From Gemmatimonadota bacterium (GTDB lineage: Bacteria > Latescibacterota > UBA2968 > UBA8231), in NCBI GenBank assembly GCA_009840005.1, contig VXOR01000061.1, positions 14,194 through 78,193 on the forward strand: a DNA stretch of 64,000 nucleotides, written 5' to 3'. The notes beneath the pieces are model-generated. The model was not told the DNA's origin, ran no database searches, and saw only the letters and a list, made by a program, of their open reading frames with translations. The translations under genes were made by a program, and so were the position numbers. Of this stretch, positions 42,592 to 51,705 are shown piece by piece; position 1 is the stretch's first letter, and every line of letters begins with the position of its first letter.

Positions 42592-43236
42592 ATGCGCCAG
42601 CTCCTGTCGTCTGTCCTCTTACTCTGTCTGCTCGTCGCGCCGCTCGCCGCCCAGCAAGAAGCTCTGCACGGCACTTGGGAGGGCACTATCGTCGATGAGC
42701 AAATCGGCGAGATTGCCATTCGCCTGACCTTCGAGGAAGATGGAGCCTTTGAGATCAACCAAGTCATTCAGGTGAAAGACGATTTCCTAGCCGATGTCCA
42801 AGTCCCGGAGCCACCCATCATAGAGACGATTGTTGCCCACGGCACCGGCACCTATGGCATCTTGTTCGACGGTATCTTGGTTAGTATAACCGCATTAGAT
42901 ATTTCCGTTGACGGCAAAGACTTCGTCGAATTCTTCACCCAAGTAGCCCGCGACTTTGCCCGCTATGTAGCGGACTCACACGAAATCCCCGCAGAAAATT
43001 ACCCGGCCTTCGAACAGGAATTCATCGACGCGTTTTTCGCTGAACTCGATAAGGTGCAATTCCTCGCCGTACTCAATGAGTGGGGGGTTAGCGCGTATGC
43101 CCTTGAGGGGGACACCCTGATCCTCACGACCACGCGGGAGACTGGCGTCACAATCTGGGAACTCCATCCCGTTGATGAATCCAGTGCTATCGCCGAAACC
43201 ACCTGGGGCAGCCTGAAAGCAGCTTGGCGTCGGTAA
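42592..43236 (+). CDS. Secreted protein of unknown function
   Basis: A 214-aa protein with a signal peptide (LLSSVLLLCLLVAPLAAQQ) and a lipocalin-like beginning (LHGTWEGTIVDEQIGEIAIR). The C-terminal strands (YALEGDTLILTTTRETGVTI) fit a small beta-barrel with a helical insert between. Ribosome site AAAGGAG is 6 bp upstream. It lies 18 bp after the MsrP-like gene and 6 bp before the transporter gene. Confidence 0.65.
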   Translation: MRQLLSSVLLLCLLVAPLAAQQEALHGTWEGTIVDEQIGEIAIRLTFEEDGAFEINQVIQVKDDFLADVQVPEPPIIETIVAHGTGTYGILFDGILVSITALDISVDGKDFVEFFTQVARDFARYVADSHEIPAENYPAFEQEFIDAFFAELDKVQFLAVLNEWGVSAYALEGDTLILTTTRETGVTIWELHPVDESSAIAETTWGSLKAAWRR

Positions 43237-43242
43237 ATTCTC

Positions 43243-44085
43243 TTGGAACGGCTGATCAGCCTATTCGGACTTTTGGTGATGATCGCCCTGGCCTTCGCCA
43301 TGAGCGCCGACCGCCGCAATGTAGATTGCCGCTTGGTAGCGGCCGGCGTGGGACTGCAATTTCTCCTCGCCCTGCTCGTCCTCAAGACCGGCCCCGGACA
43401 GGCGCTTTTCGGTTATATCGGTGCTTTTTTCACCGCCTTGCTCAACTATGTCGATGCCGGCTCCAGTTTTGTCTTTGGCGACGCATTCGGCGAGCATTTC
43501 TTCGCTTTTAAGGTCCTGCCGACCATTATTTTCTTTGCCGCCCTAATGGGCGTGCTCTACCACTTGGGGCTGGTGCAGTACGTGGTGATGGCCTTCGCCT
43601 CGGTCATGCAGCGCACCCTGCGCACCTCAGGCGCGGAAAGCCTAGCCGCGGCGGCCAACATCTTCATCGGCCAGACCGAGGCCCCGCTGGTAGTGCGCCC
43701 GTACGTGGCCAGCATGACCCGATCGGAGTTGATGGCGTTGATGGTCGGCGGCTTTGCCACCATTGCCGGAGGCGTATTGGCCGCCTTCGTAGGTCTGGGA
43801 ATTGACGCCGGTCACTTGGTAGCTGCCTCGGTGATCTCGGCTCCGGCGGCGCTATTGGTGGCCAAGGTGATGCAGCCCGAGGTAGAAGAGTCCAAGACGC
43901 TAGGACAGGTATCGATTGAAGTAGAGCGCACGGCCACCTTCAGCAGCATTGGCATCCAAATCGGCGGCATCGGAGGCATTGCCCCCGAGCGGCGGCGCGA
44001 CTTGGCGCGGTTGGGTTTTCGCGCCATGCTGGGCGGCTCCCTAGCCTGCTTTATGACTGCCTGCGTGGCCGGAATTCTGCTGTAG
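43243..44085 (+). CDS. NupC/CNT-type nucleoside transporter with internal deletion
   Basis: A 280-aa membrane protein that starts at TTG (ERLISLFGLLVMIALAFAMS). It carries the CNT N-terminal core (FKVLPTIIFFAALMGVLYHL, IFIGQTEAPLVVRPYVASMT, GGFATIAGGVLAAFVGLGID) and the family C-terminus (TFSSIGIQIGGIGGIAPERR, ARLGFRAMLGGSLACFMTA). Full-length members are about 400-420 aa. Here EVERTA at 226-231 runs directly into TFSSIG, so about 120-130 residues of the transport domain are missing in frame. It is likely non-functional unless another protein supplies that part. Confidence 0.8.
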   Translation: MERLISLFGLLVMIALAFAMSADRRNVDCRLVAAGVGLQFLLALLVLKTGPGQALFGYIGAFFTALLNYVDAGSSFVFGDAFGEHFFAFKVLPTIIFFAALMGVLYHLGLVQYVVMAFASVMQRTLRTSGAESLAAAANIFIGQTEAPLVVRPYVASMTRSELMALMVGGFATIAGGVLAAFVGLGIDAGHLVAASVISAPAALLVAKVMQPEVEESKTLGQVSIEVERTATFSSIGIQIGGIGGIAPERRRDLARLGFRAMLGGSLACFMTACVAGILL

Positions 44086-44086
44086 A

Positions 44087-45982
44087 ATGTTAGTCTGCGC
44101 ATTATTGATCCTCGCCGCCGTTGCGTCCCAGGGCGAGGAATGGCCCTACTACGCCGCCGACGCCAAGAGCAGCAAGTACGCACCCCTGTCGCAAATTGAC
44201 GGCGACAACTTCGCCCAGTTGCAAGAGGTTTGGCGCTACACGGCTCCCGACAAGGAGATCGCCGAACGTCAGTACAGATCGACCCATCGCAACAAGGGCA
44301 CTCCCCTGATGGTCGATGGTGTGCTCTACTACGGGTCGCCTTTCAACATCCTCTGCGCCGTCGATCCGACGAGCGGCGAGGAGTTGTGGACCTTTGATCC
44401 GAAAGTATGGGAAAACTATGAGGGTTTCACCGGCATTCTGCGCGGCATCGCCTACTGGCAAAGCGGCGACAAGAAGCGCATCTTCTACGCCACCTCCACT
44501 GACCGTCTCTACTCAATCGACATCGAGACTGGCCAGCCCGACCCAGAATTCGGCGCGGGCGGCTTCGCCGATCTAGGCAAGGGGCTGCGCCGCCCCATCC
44601 ACCTCCCGAACTATTGCGTCACCTCGGCACCGATCGTCTGTCGCGATGTGGTGGTGGTCGGTTCCGCCATCGTCGATTGGCATGGCGAGTCTCCCGCCAA
44701 ATACTCCACCCCCGGCGACGTGCGCGGCTTCGACGCCCACACCGGCGAACAAGTATGGGTCTTCCAGACGGTGCCGCAGGAGGGCGAGCACGGCAACGAC
44801 ACTTGGGAAAACGACGCGTGGCAAACCTTTGGCCAAGCCAATGTGTGGGCCGCGATGAGCGCCGACGACGAGCTAGGCTACGTGTACCTGCCCGTCAGCA
44901 GCACCACCCACAACCACTACGGCGGCGAGCGCCCCGGTGCCAATCTCTTCAGCCAGACACTGGTCTGCCTCAAGGCGGCAACCGGCGAACGCGTCTGGCA
45001 CTACCAACTCATCCACCACGGCTTGTGGAACTACGACCCGCCAGCACCGCCGGTCCTAGCCGACATCAAAGTAGCAGGCAAAACGATCAAGGCCCTAGCC
45101 CTAGTGAGCAAACAGGCATTCTGCTACGTATTAGACCGCACGACCGGCGAACCGGTCTGGCCGATCAACGAGCGCGAGGTGCCCCAGGCGAAAACCCCAG
45201 GCGAGCAAAGCTGGCCAACTCAGCCCTTTCCCGGCAAGCCCGCGCCCTACGACCGCCAGGGGCTACAGGAAGACGACCTGATCGACTTTACGCCCGAGTT
45301 GCGGGAAAAGGCGTTGGCGATTCTGCAAAAATACGAGCACGGCCCGCTGTTTACCCCGCCCAGCGAAAAAGGCACGCTGGTATTGCCTGGAGGCTTGGGC
45401 GGCTCGGACTGGAGCGGCGCAGCACTGGTGCCACAAAAAAACGTGCTCTACGTCCCCTCGCGCACCGACGCCGCTATCGTGTGGCTGGAAAAGGTGAGAA
45501 ACCCGCGCGCCTTTTCGGCCTACGCATCCTTCAAGAGAAGTGCCGAATACGTCAATGGCCTACCGCTGACCAAACCCCCCTACGGCCGGATCACCGCCAT
45601 CGACTTGGACACCGGCGAGCACGTTTGGATGAGCCCAGTGGGTCAAGGTCCCGTCAACCACAGAGCTTTGCGCGATCTCGACCTGCCCGCTATGGGCTGG
45701 TTCCACTACAACTTTATACTCGCCACCGAGACCGTGCTGGTGGTGGTCTCGCAGCAGCCCGATTGGTGGGGCCACCTCCGCGACAACGACTTTGTCGAAC
45801 AAACACCCTATCTGCGCGCCTTCGACCTAGATACGGGTGCCGTGCTAGCCGAGATGGAATTCCCCGGCAACCCCCACGGCAGTCCCATCAGCTATATGGC
45901 CAACGGACGCCAGTACATCCTATTCCCAATCAATGACGACGACGGGGGACCGCAGCTAGTGGCGATGGCGTTGCCGGAGTGA
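44087..45982 (+). CDS. PQQ-dependent dehydrogenase (quinoprotein, soluble/periplasmic)
   Basis: A 631-aa exported quinoprotein with a short signal (LLILAAVASQG). Eight-bladed propeller motifs are seen throughout (YGSPFNILCAVDPTSGEELW, RLYSIDIETGQPDPEFGAGG, GFDAHTGEQVWVFQ, LVCLKAATGERVWHYQLIHH, AIDLDTGEHVW). The family oxidises alcohols or sugars with PQQ and passes electrons to the respiratory chain. There is no membrane or cytochrome domain. The ATG is 1 bp after the transporter stop. Substrate unknown. Confidence 0.88.
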   Translation: MLVCALLILAAVASQGEEWPYYAADAKSSKYAPLSQIDGDNFAQLQEVWRYTAPDKEIAERQYRSTHRNKGTPLMVDGVLYYGSPFNILCAVDPTSGEELWTFDPKVWENYEGFTGILRGIAYWQSGDKKRIFYATSTDRLYSIDIETGQPDPEFGAGGFADLGKGLRRPIHLPNYCVTSAPIVCRDVVVVGSAIVDWHGESPAKYSTPGDVRGFDAHTGEQVWVFQTVPQEGEHGNDTWENDAWQTFGQANVWAAMSADDELGYVYLPVSSTTHNHYGGERPGANLFSQTLVCLKAATGERVWHYQLIHHGLWNYDPPAPPVLADIKVAGKTIKALALVSKQAFCYVLDRTTGEPVWPINEREVPQAKTPGEQSWPTQPFPGKPAPYDRQGLQEDDLIDFTPELREKALAILQKYEHGPLFTPPSEKGTLVLPGGLGGSDWSGAALVPQKNVLYVPSRTDAAIVWLEKVRNPRAFSAYASFKRSAEYVNGLPLTKPPYGRITAIDLDTGEHVWMSPVGQGPVNHRALRDLDLPAMGWFHYNFILATETVLVVVSQQPDWWGHLRDNDFVEQTPYLRAFDLDTGAVLAEMEFPGNPHGSPISYMANGRQYILFPINDDDGGPQLVAMALPE

Positions 45983-46022
45983 CGAGTGGGATGGGGGGGC
46001 CGAATGGGCTTGGTCGGATCGC

Positions 46023-46349
46023 TTACGCTCTGATACTGAGTCGGCCCTGGCGCTGTGAACGAGGCTCGCGGATGACGATTTCCACATTGCGCCCAAGTGC
46101 CGTCAACAGGCGCAGGAGGCGCTCCACGGAGTACTCCCGAAAACTTCCCTGCAGAAGACGCGAAACATCTGGTTGGGACAGCCCGAGCAACCGCGCCGCT
46201 TCGACCTGCTTGAGTCCGCGCTGACGAATGATCTTGTCAATGCGGGTGACGAGTTCTGCCTTTAACAAGTGAGTCTCGGCGTCAGGACGCTCTAGGTCCG
46301 CGAATACGTTTCCGCTACCGCGTTCGATTTTCATTTTTTGGGTCTTCAT
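46023..46349 (-). CDS. HigA-type XRE antitoxin (orphan)
   Basis: A 108-aa protein with FADLERPDAETHLLKAELVT then a helix-turn-helix (QRGLKQVEAARLLGLSQPDV, SRLLQG) of the HTH_37/HigA type. The ATG at 46349 follows GAGGGA by 7 bp; that site lies inside the 3' remnant of a HigB-like toxin gene, so the original operon order was toxin then antitoxin. The toxin is now only a fragment, leaving the antitoxin without a local partner. Confidence 0.8.
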   Translation of the reverse strand: MKTQKMKIERGSGNVFADLERPDAETHLLKAELVTRIDKIIRQRGLKQVEAARLLGLSQPDVSRLLQGSFREYSVERLLRLLTALGRNVEIVIREPRSQRQGRLSIRA

Positions 46350-46353
46350 TGAT

Positions 46354-46440
46354 CTATCCCTCGCCATAGGTCTCCATATAGTGTCGCTCTGCCGCCTTCA
46401 GCCTGTTCTTGACCAGATCAATCTCCTGCGTCGAGTGCTC
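46354..46440 (-). pseudogene. 3' remnant of a HigB-type toxin
   Basis: An open stretch of 28 codons, EHSTQEIDLVKNRLKAAERH followed by YMETYGEG, preceded in frame by TGA. The pattern (T-x-x-EI-x-LA/V-x-x-R) matches the C-terminal helix of HigB/Gp49 toxins, for instance KLPQREIRIAMERM in the intact HigB at 54.5 kb. The rest of the toxin is missing; the neighbouring gene's 3' end occupies the junction. Confidence 0.6.
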
Positions 46441-47590
46441 TCACCGCGGCAATGGCCTCGGCAATCCACCTGAGATTGCGCCGGGAAATCATGCCGTAAT
46501 TGTAATACGAGAACCGGCGCGCCCCTGTTTCGTAAATCGCAGCGATGATGTCTCGCATCTGTTCAGCGCTGTCTATGGGTTTGTGGCCGTTCAGGCCGCA
46601 GATCAACATGGACGGATCGTCCATGTCGGCTAGGGTCTCCTGCGCCCTTTGACTGGCCTCCTCCGGCGAGCCGCTGTAGCACAAGACATTGACCCGATCG
46701 ACGATTTGTTCGATGGGTTTGCGATCAATGCCGTTGTTGTGATAATTGCCCATGTACAAAAAAGAAACGGGCATTTTTACGGCCTCTTTCACCTCCGCAG
46801 CCAGCGACGTCACCACATCCGCGCGCATCTTTAGGTACTCGTTCACCAAAGGCTCGTCGGCGACGAATTCTTCCACGCTGCACTCCGGCGGCCCCTCTTC
46901 AAAAATGTCCAAGAGCCACTTTTCCACTTGGCCCTTCAACTCCTCCACATCCATACCTCTGTCCGCAGCCCGCCGCGTGCATCCATCGCAAAAACACAGC
47001 GACATCAATAGCGATCCCACCGCGCCGAGATCGACTCCCACCTTGGCGTGGTTGCGGAACATGCCAAAGCCCATGTAGTGCAGAGACTCGTACTCGATCA
47101 TCTGCACATCGCAGTTGGTGGCCAAGTCCAAGCTCAAGCCTAGTACGTACTCCCGCACCTCGGGATTGGCCGGGCACAGACAACCCGGATAGCGATCCCC
47201 GAACACCCCGAGCAAGGCGCAGTCAGGATGCTGCCTCGCCATGTAGTGGTTGTGCAGGGGCACAGTCCACGAAATCAGTTCCAGACCGCGCGCACGGCAG
47301 GCCTCGGCGATGATCCGCACCGGATCCTGGTCTATAGCCATAGGATGCACGTGCGGCTTGATCTTGGTGCCCTGGTACAGCTCGCGCTGGGGCTGGAAGT
47401 AGATGGCGTCCTCGTACCCGGAAAAGAGCTTTTTGCCGGGTATATGGGTGCGCAGCTGATCGTAGGTGTGATAAACCGTGGACAGGCTGATCGCATCCAG
47501 CCCTACCTCTTCCTTGAGGAAGCCAATGACGCGGTCCACCCCCTCGTCGATTACATCCCAAGGATAGGTCCACATAGTCGTATGAATCAT
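46418..47590 (-). CDS. TIM-barrel-like protein, unknown function (glycosidase-like)
   Basis: A 390-aa cytoplasmic protein. The start at 47590 has AAGGAG 6 bp upstream. The pattern MIHTTMWTYPWDVIDEGVDR, CLCPANPEVREYVLGL, VQMIEYESLHYMGF, CFCDGCTRRAADRGMDVEEL and VNVLCYSGSPEEA suggests a (beta/alpha)8 barrel like uncharacterised GH10-related proteins. The Cys-x-x-Cys sequence (CFCDGC) may bind metal. It is followed by a HigB remnant, which its 3' end overlaps by 23 bp. Confidence 0.6.
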   Translation of the reverse strand: MIHTTMWTYPWDVIDEGVDRVIGFLKEEVGLDAISLSTVYHTYDQLRTHIPGKKLFSGYEDAIYFQPQRELYQGTKIKPHVHPMAIDQDPVRIIAEACRARGLELISWTVPLHNHYMARQHPDCALLGVFGDRYPGCLCPANPEVREYVLGLSLDLATNCDVQMIEYESLHYMGFGMFRNHAKVGVDLGAVGSLLMSLCFCDGCTRRAADRGMDVEELKGQVEKWLLDIFEEGPPECSVEEFVADEPLVNEYLKMRADVVTSLAAEVKEAVKMPVSFLYMGNYHNNGIDRKPIEQIVDRVNVLCYSGSPEEASQRAQETLADMDDPSMLICGLNGHKPIDSAEQMRDIIAAIYETGARRFSYYNYGMISRRNLRWIAEAIAAVRALDAGD

Positions 47591-47618
47591 GGTTAGCTCC
47601 TTTTCCGTCGAATGATTT

Positions 47619-47647
47619 GTAGGGGGCGGTTTGCAAACCGCCCCTAC
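47619..47647. repeat. GTAGGGG-type palindromic element
   Basis: GTAGGGGGCGGTTT and AAACCGCCCCTAC form a stem with one bulged G and a TTTGCAAA centre. Its ends match the element at 15005-15032. It contains the stop codon of the CHAD gene (TAG 47644-47646). Confidence 0.65.
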
Positions 47648-48576
47648 TTGCCGTTGGTCGGTGCGCCGTCTTGCTCCGCCTGCCACACCCGCCAATAACC
47701 CCGTAGCCGCCGAGAGAATTCGCTCGGTCGTTCCAAGTAGATGCGCTCGCCTAGCAGACGCGCCTGGCCCTGCATCCGGGAACGCACCTCGCCAATCCGC
47801 CTTTCCAGAGCCATCAACGTGGCCGTGGCTCCAGCCCTCGGAAACTCGGCCATAACCGTAGTGCGCAATACGGCCAAGTCGTGATCCTGGCCCAGCAACT
47901 CCCCTAGCTGATCCAGTTCCTCAGCCTGGACCCGCATGACCGACGGCCAGATATTCTCCAGTATCTGGGTGTGGTACCACAGGTACTTCACCTGCTTGCG
48001 CCAGTCGTGGAATGCCTCGTCGCTAGGTAGCGCATAGGCCGCGGCAAAATCGCGCCGGCCCCGCGCGTATATCCGCTGCAACCCCATCCGAATCCCTCCC
48101 CAATCCGGGCGCTGTAGATTCCAATGTTCCAAACGCTCGCCGGCCTGCGCGAGCTCGGCGATTACCTCCTGAACGGCCCGATTGATGCTATCCGCTTGGC
48201 CATAGACCCGGTCGCGGCGCTCCACCAGCCACACCCGCACCCGGGCGAACCGACTCTTCGGGACATCTTCGCCTAGAGATTCCACCAAGCGGTCCAAGGT
48301 CTCGACCAGCACTGTGGCGTCGCGCAGCCCCGAAAGCCGCTGACCGGCGGCCCGATAGCACTGGTTTTCCAAGGCGTACACCTCGTCTCCCAAGTCGCGG
48401 TGGACCAAGCGCACCAAGGCCCGCAGACGCTTGGTGGCCTTGCGGGCCTCGTGAACGTGCTTGTCTCGTTCCCCGTCCTGGCAGCCGAGGTATTCAAGGG
48501 CCCTGTCGAGCTGTTCGGCGGCCATCCGCCGCACCCCTTCGGGCACGCTCTCACCCTGTTTTAGGCGATATTCCAT
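47644..48576 (-). CDS. CHAD-domain protein
   Basis: A 310-aa helical protein. HEARKATKRLRALVRLV and the later FHDWRKQVKYLWYHTQIL are the two basic helices of the CHAD domain, which binds polyphosphate and occurs with CYTH phosphatases; no CYTH partner is seen here. The C-terminus runs into a palindromic element. It starts at ATG 48576 and is divergent from the second TonB receptor. Confidence 0.85.
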   Translation of the reverse strand: MEYRLKQGESVPEGVRRMAAEQLDRALEYLGCQDGERDKHVHEARKATKRLRALVRLVHRDLGDEVYALENQCYRAAGQRLSGLRDATVLVETLDRLVESLGEDVPKSRFARVRVWLVERRDRVYGQADSINRAVQEVIAELAQAGERLEHWNLQRPDWGGIRMGLQRIYARGRRDFAAAYALPSDEAFHDWRKQVKYLWYHTQILENIWPSVMRVQAEELDQLGELLGQDHDLAVLRTTVMAEFPRAGATATLMALERRIGEVRSRMQGQARLLGERIYLERPSEFSRRLRGYWRVWQAEQDGAPTNGK

Positions 48577-48608
48577 AGAACTGATTTACTTTTTAGAATT
48601 CTAGCCAA

Positions 48609-48637
48609 TTGTTATACAGAAATCCTTGTTATATAAT
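48609..48637 (+). promoter_or_regulatory. Sigma70-like promoter for the second TonB receptor
   Basis: TTGTTA (48609-48614), a 17-bp spacer and a perfect TATAAT (48632-48637). The predicted start is near 48644, giving an untranslated leader of about 85 nt before ATG 48729. Confidence 0.55.
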
Positions 48638-48728
48638 AGAAATTCCAAGGCAATACAGGAACTTTTTGTTCTAGCAAACCGCGCTTTCAGGGTTTGAGGC
48701 CTTGGGCATCTGTGGGAGGGAAGCTGCA

Positions 48729-51683
48729 ATGAGCAAAATAGCCAAGCTGATATGCCTATGGGCGACCTTGGGCTATGGGGTCGCTTGGGCCCAGTCGGAT
48801 GGCTTTATCGAGGGGACGGTTACAGGAGAGGCTGGGGAGACCCTGCCCGGCACTAATATCGCCGTACACTCGCTGGCGGACGACTATAAAGCCGGAGCTA
48901 CAGCGGACGCCGATGGGCAATTCCGCATCGCCGTTCCAGCGGGAAACTACCAAGTCGAAATCACGTTTGTCGGCTACAAGTCCGATTTACGAGAAAATGT
49001 GCAGGTGCGGGCCGGCCAGACCACCCGGCTGGATGCGGTCTTGGTAGAGCAGGTCATTTTTCTCGGGCAAAGCGTGGTATCCGCCTCCCGCCGGCAAGAA
49101 AAAATTCTCGACGCCCCAGCCTCGGTATCCGTAGTCGAAGGCAGCGAAATCCGCAACAATCCAGCGTTGAGTCTCTCCGACCACGTCAAGAATCTGCCGG
49201 CAGTGGACATTGCCAAGAGGGGGTTGGCCAACGCCAACGTGGTGGTGCGCGGCTTCAACAATATATTCTCCGGAACCCTGCTCACGCTGACGGACAACCG
49301 CATCGCCCGCGTGCCCTCGCTGCGAGTCAACGCCTTGAATTTCATTCCGCTCACCAACGACGATGTGGAGCGCATAGAGGTAGTCTTGGGGCCGGGGTCG
49401 GCCCTGTACGGGCCCAACAGCGCCGATGGGGTCATGCACATCATCACCCATTCCCCCTTTACCTCGCAGGGCACGAACGTGCATGTGGGGATGGGGGAGC
49501 GCGACCTGCGCCATACCACGGTTCGGCATGCTGGCGTGGTGGGGGATCGCTTGGGTTACAAAATTTCGGGCCAGTACTATACGGGGACGGAGTGGGAGTA
49601 CACCGACCCGGAGGAGGTGAAGGCCCAAGCACTAAGGCAGGCGGAGATAGATGCCGGAGCGGACTTGCCACCCCTCAAAACGCGCGATCCCAACAACAGC
49701 AACCAAAGTGTCGAAGCGCGTCTAGACTGGCGGGCCGCGGACGACTTGACAGCTATCTTATCGGCGGGACACAACAAGGCGAACATAATCGGGGGGACCG
49801 GCGTGGGCGCGTCGCAAACCATAGACTGGCAGTACAACTACGTCCAGTTGCGGCTGCTGTACCGCGACTGGTTCTTACAAGCCTTCCGCAACTGGAACGA
49901 AGCGGGCGACACGTATCTGCTGCGCACGGGCGATCCCGTCGTCGATAGGTCGTCCCTCAACGTGTTCCAAGCGCAGCACACGTCCCGTCTAGGGCAGCAC
50001 CAGCGCTTCACCTACGGCTTCGACGCCCTGTTGACGCGGCCCGATACCGACGGCACCATCATGGGCAGTAACGAGTCGGACGACGATCTCAACGAGTACG
50101 GCGGCTACGTGCAGAGCGAGACCGCCCTGCGCGACATGCTGGACTTGGTGCTGGCCCTGCGCTACGACTACCACAACCACCTTGCGGATCCCGAACTATC
50201 GCCTCGGGCCGCCCTGGTGTTCAAGCCGCAGGCAACCCAGACACTGCGGCTGACCTACAACCGGGCATTCAGCACGCCCACCGCGAATAATCTCTACCTC
50301 GACCTGCAAACGGCCAGAGACCCCTTCGGATTGAACCCAAATTTCTCGCCCCTTTTTTCGGCGCTCGGCCTAGGAGAATTCAAATCCATCGACGTCTGGA
50401 CCCAAGGTAACTACCGCAGCCCCGGCTACGGCTTCACCTTCCGGCGGGACGAGACGGGCCGACCCCTGTTCCGTTCGCCCTTTGCCCCAGTGGCCGGTTT
50501 GCCAGCCGATCAGTACCTGCCTTTGGACGACCCGCTGTTTACCAACGTGATGTGGGGAATCGGCAGGCAGGCGGCACTGGCACAGTTTGGGCCTGCTTTC
50601 CAGGAACTAGCGACCGGTGCCCTGATGGCCCAAGGCATGGGAGCCGAAGACGCTCAAGCGACAGCCGGTCAGTTGGCGGCAGCCCTGCCCGGCATCGTGC
50701 CCGAGCAATTGCCCGGCCTGCGCAATGTCATGGGCAGACTGAACATCGAGACGGAGCCGCTCGGTGCAGAGCCCGATCCGAATCGACCGCCTTTCTTCTT
50801 TTCAGAGGCGGACGGCACCACCCCTATTACGGCCTATGATGTGCCGCGCATTCACTCGGCCATTACTCAGACTATCGAGCTTGGCTATAAAGGTGTAGTG
50901 GCCGATAAGGTGGTGGTAGCCGCGGATTTGTACCAGTCTAGGATCGAGGATTTCGTCGGGTCCGTATCGGTGGAGACCCCCAATGTCTTTCTCGATCCGC
51001 AGATTCTAGGCGCGGCCCTGGGCGAGAGCATCAGCGCGGCCCTGTCCGATCCGAACAACGCGCAACTGGCCGGAGCCTTGGCGGCGCTGGACGCGGCGCA
51101 GGGCAATAACAACGGCTCACCAGTGGACGAACTGACCGGTATCCTCACCGCAGGAGCGGCAGCCATCCCCTACGGCACGGTCTCGCCCGAGCAGGCTTCC
51201 GATCCCTATGCGATGATTATGAGCTACCGCAATTTTGAAGCTGTGACCATTCGCGGGTTGGATCTGAGCTTGGCCTACTTCCCCGCCGATCACTGGCGGC
51301 TAACGGGGAATTACTCCTTTGTCAACGACAATTTCTTCGAGAATCTGCAGTACTCCCATGGCGAGGGAGGTGCTGACATAGCCCTGAACGCACCCCGGCA
51401 CAAGGTCAAACTGGGAATGAACTACAATTTTGCCGAGTGGGGATTGGCGCTAGGGGGCCAAGTGCGTTACATCGATTCCTTTCCCATGAGTTCGGGGGTG
51501 TACGTGGGCGAGGTAGATTCCTACACAGTGCTGGATCTCAACCTGACCTACCAGTTGCCCTTGGAGCAGGACCTAGTGCTGCGGGTCGATACAAGCAACG
51601 CGCTGAACCAAACCTACCAATCGTTCGTCGGCGCTCCGGTGGTGGGCCGCCTCGTCTTCGGTCAGGTGGGGCTGCGCTTCTAG
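48729..51683 (+). CDS. TonB-dependent receptor with carboxypeptidase-like N-terminal domain
   Basis: A 984-aa outer-membrane receptor. The signal peptide ends at GVAWAQS. A CarboxypepD_reg_2-type domain (FIEGTVTGEAGETLPGTNIA), the plug (DAPASVSVVEGSEIRNNPAL, RIEVVLGPGSALYGPNSADG) and a barrel ending VFGQVGLRF follow. GGGAGG lies 9-14 bp before the ATG. A long insert at residues about 540-700 rich in Pro/Ala/Gln (for instance AQGMGAEDAQATAGQLAAAL) is unusual for a barrel loop. Ligand unknown; the STAS gene follows after 22 bp. Confidence 0.92.
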   Translation: MSKIAKLICLWATLGYGVAWAQSDGFIEGTVTGEAGETLPGTNIAVHSLADDYKAGATADADGQFRIAVPAGNYQVEITFVGYKSDLRENVQVRAGQTTRLDAVLVEQVIFLGQSVVSASRRQEKILDAPASVSVVEGSEIRNNPALSLSDHVKNLPAVDIAKRGLANANVVVRGFNNIFSGTLLTLTDNRIARVPSLRVNALNFIPLTNDDVERIEVVLGPGSALYGPNSADGVMHIITHSPFTSQGTNVHVGMGERDLRHTTVRHAGVVGDRLGYKISGQYYTGTEWEYTDPEEVKAQALRQAEIDAGADLPPLKTRDPNNSNQSVEARLDWRAADDLTAILSAGHNKANIIGGTGVGASQTIDWQYNYVQLRLLYRDWFLQAFRNWNEAGDTYLLRTGDPVVDRSSLNVFQAQHTSRLGQHQRFTYGFDALLTRPDTDGTIMGSNESDDDLNEYGGYVQSETALRDMLDLVLALRYDYHNHLADPELSPRAALVFKPQATQTLRLTYNRAFSTPTANNLYLDLQTARDPFGLNPNFSPLFSALGLGEFKSIDVWTQGNYRSPGYGFTFRRDETGRPLFRSPFAPVAGLPADQYLPLDDPLFTNVMWGIGRQAALAQFGPAFQELATGALMAQGMGAEDAQATAGQLAAALPGIVPEQLPGLRNVMGRLNIETEPLGAEPDPNRPPFFFSEADGTTPITAYDVPRIHSAITQTIELGYKGVVADKVVVAADLYQSRIEDFVGSVSVETPNVFLDPQILGAALGESISAALSDPNNAQLAGALAALDAAQGNNNGSPVDELTGILTAGAAAIPYGTVSPEQASDPYAMIMSYRNFEAVTIRGLDLSLAYFPADHWRLTGNYSFVNDNFFENLQYSHGEGGADIALNAPRHKVKLGMNYNFAEWGLALGGQVRYIDSFPMSSGVYVGEVDSYTVLDLNLTYQLPLEQDLVLRVDTSNALNQTYQSFVGAPVVGRLVFGQVGLRF

Positions 51684-51705
51684 TCTAAAAAAAAAGGAAA
51701 TTCAA

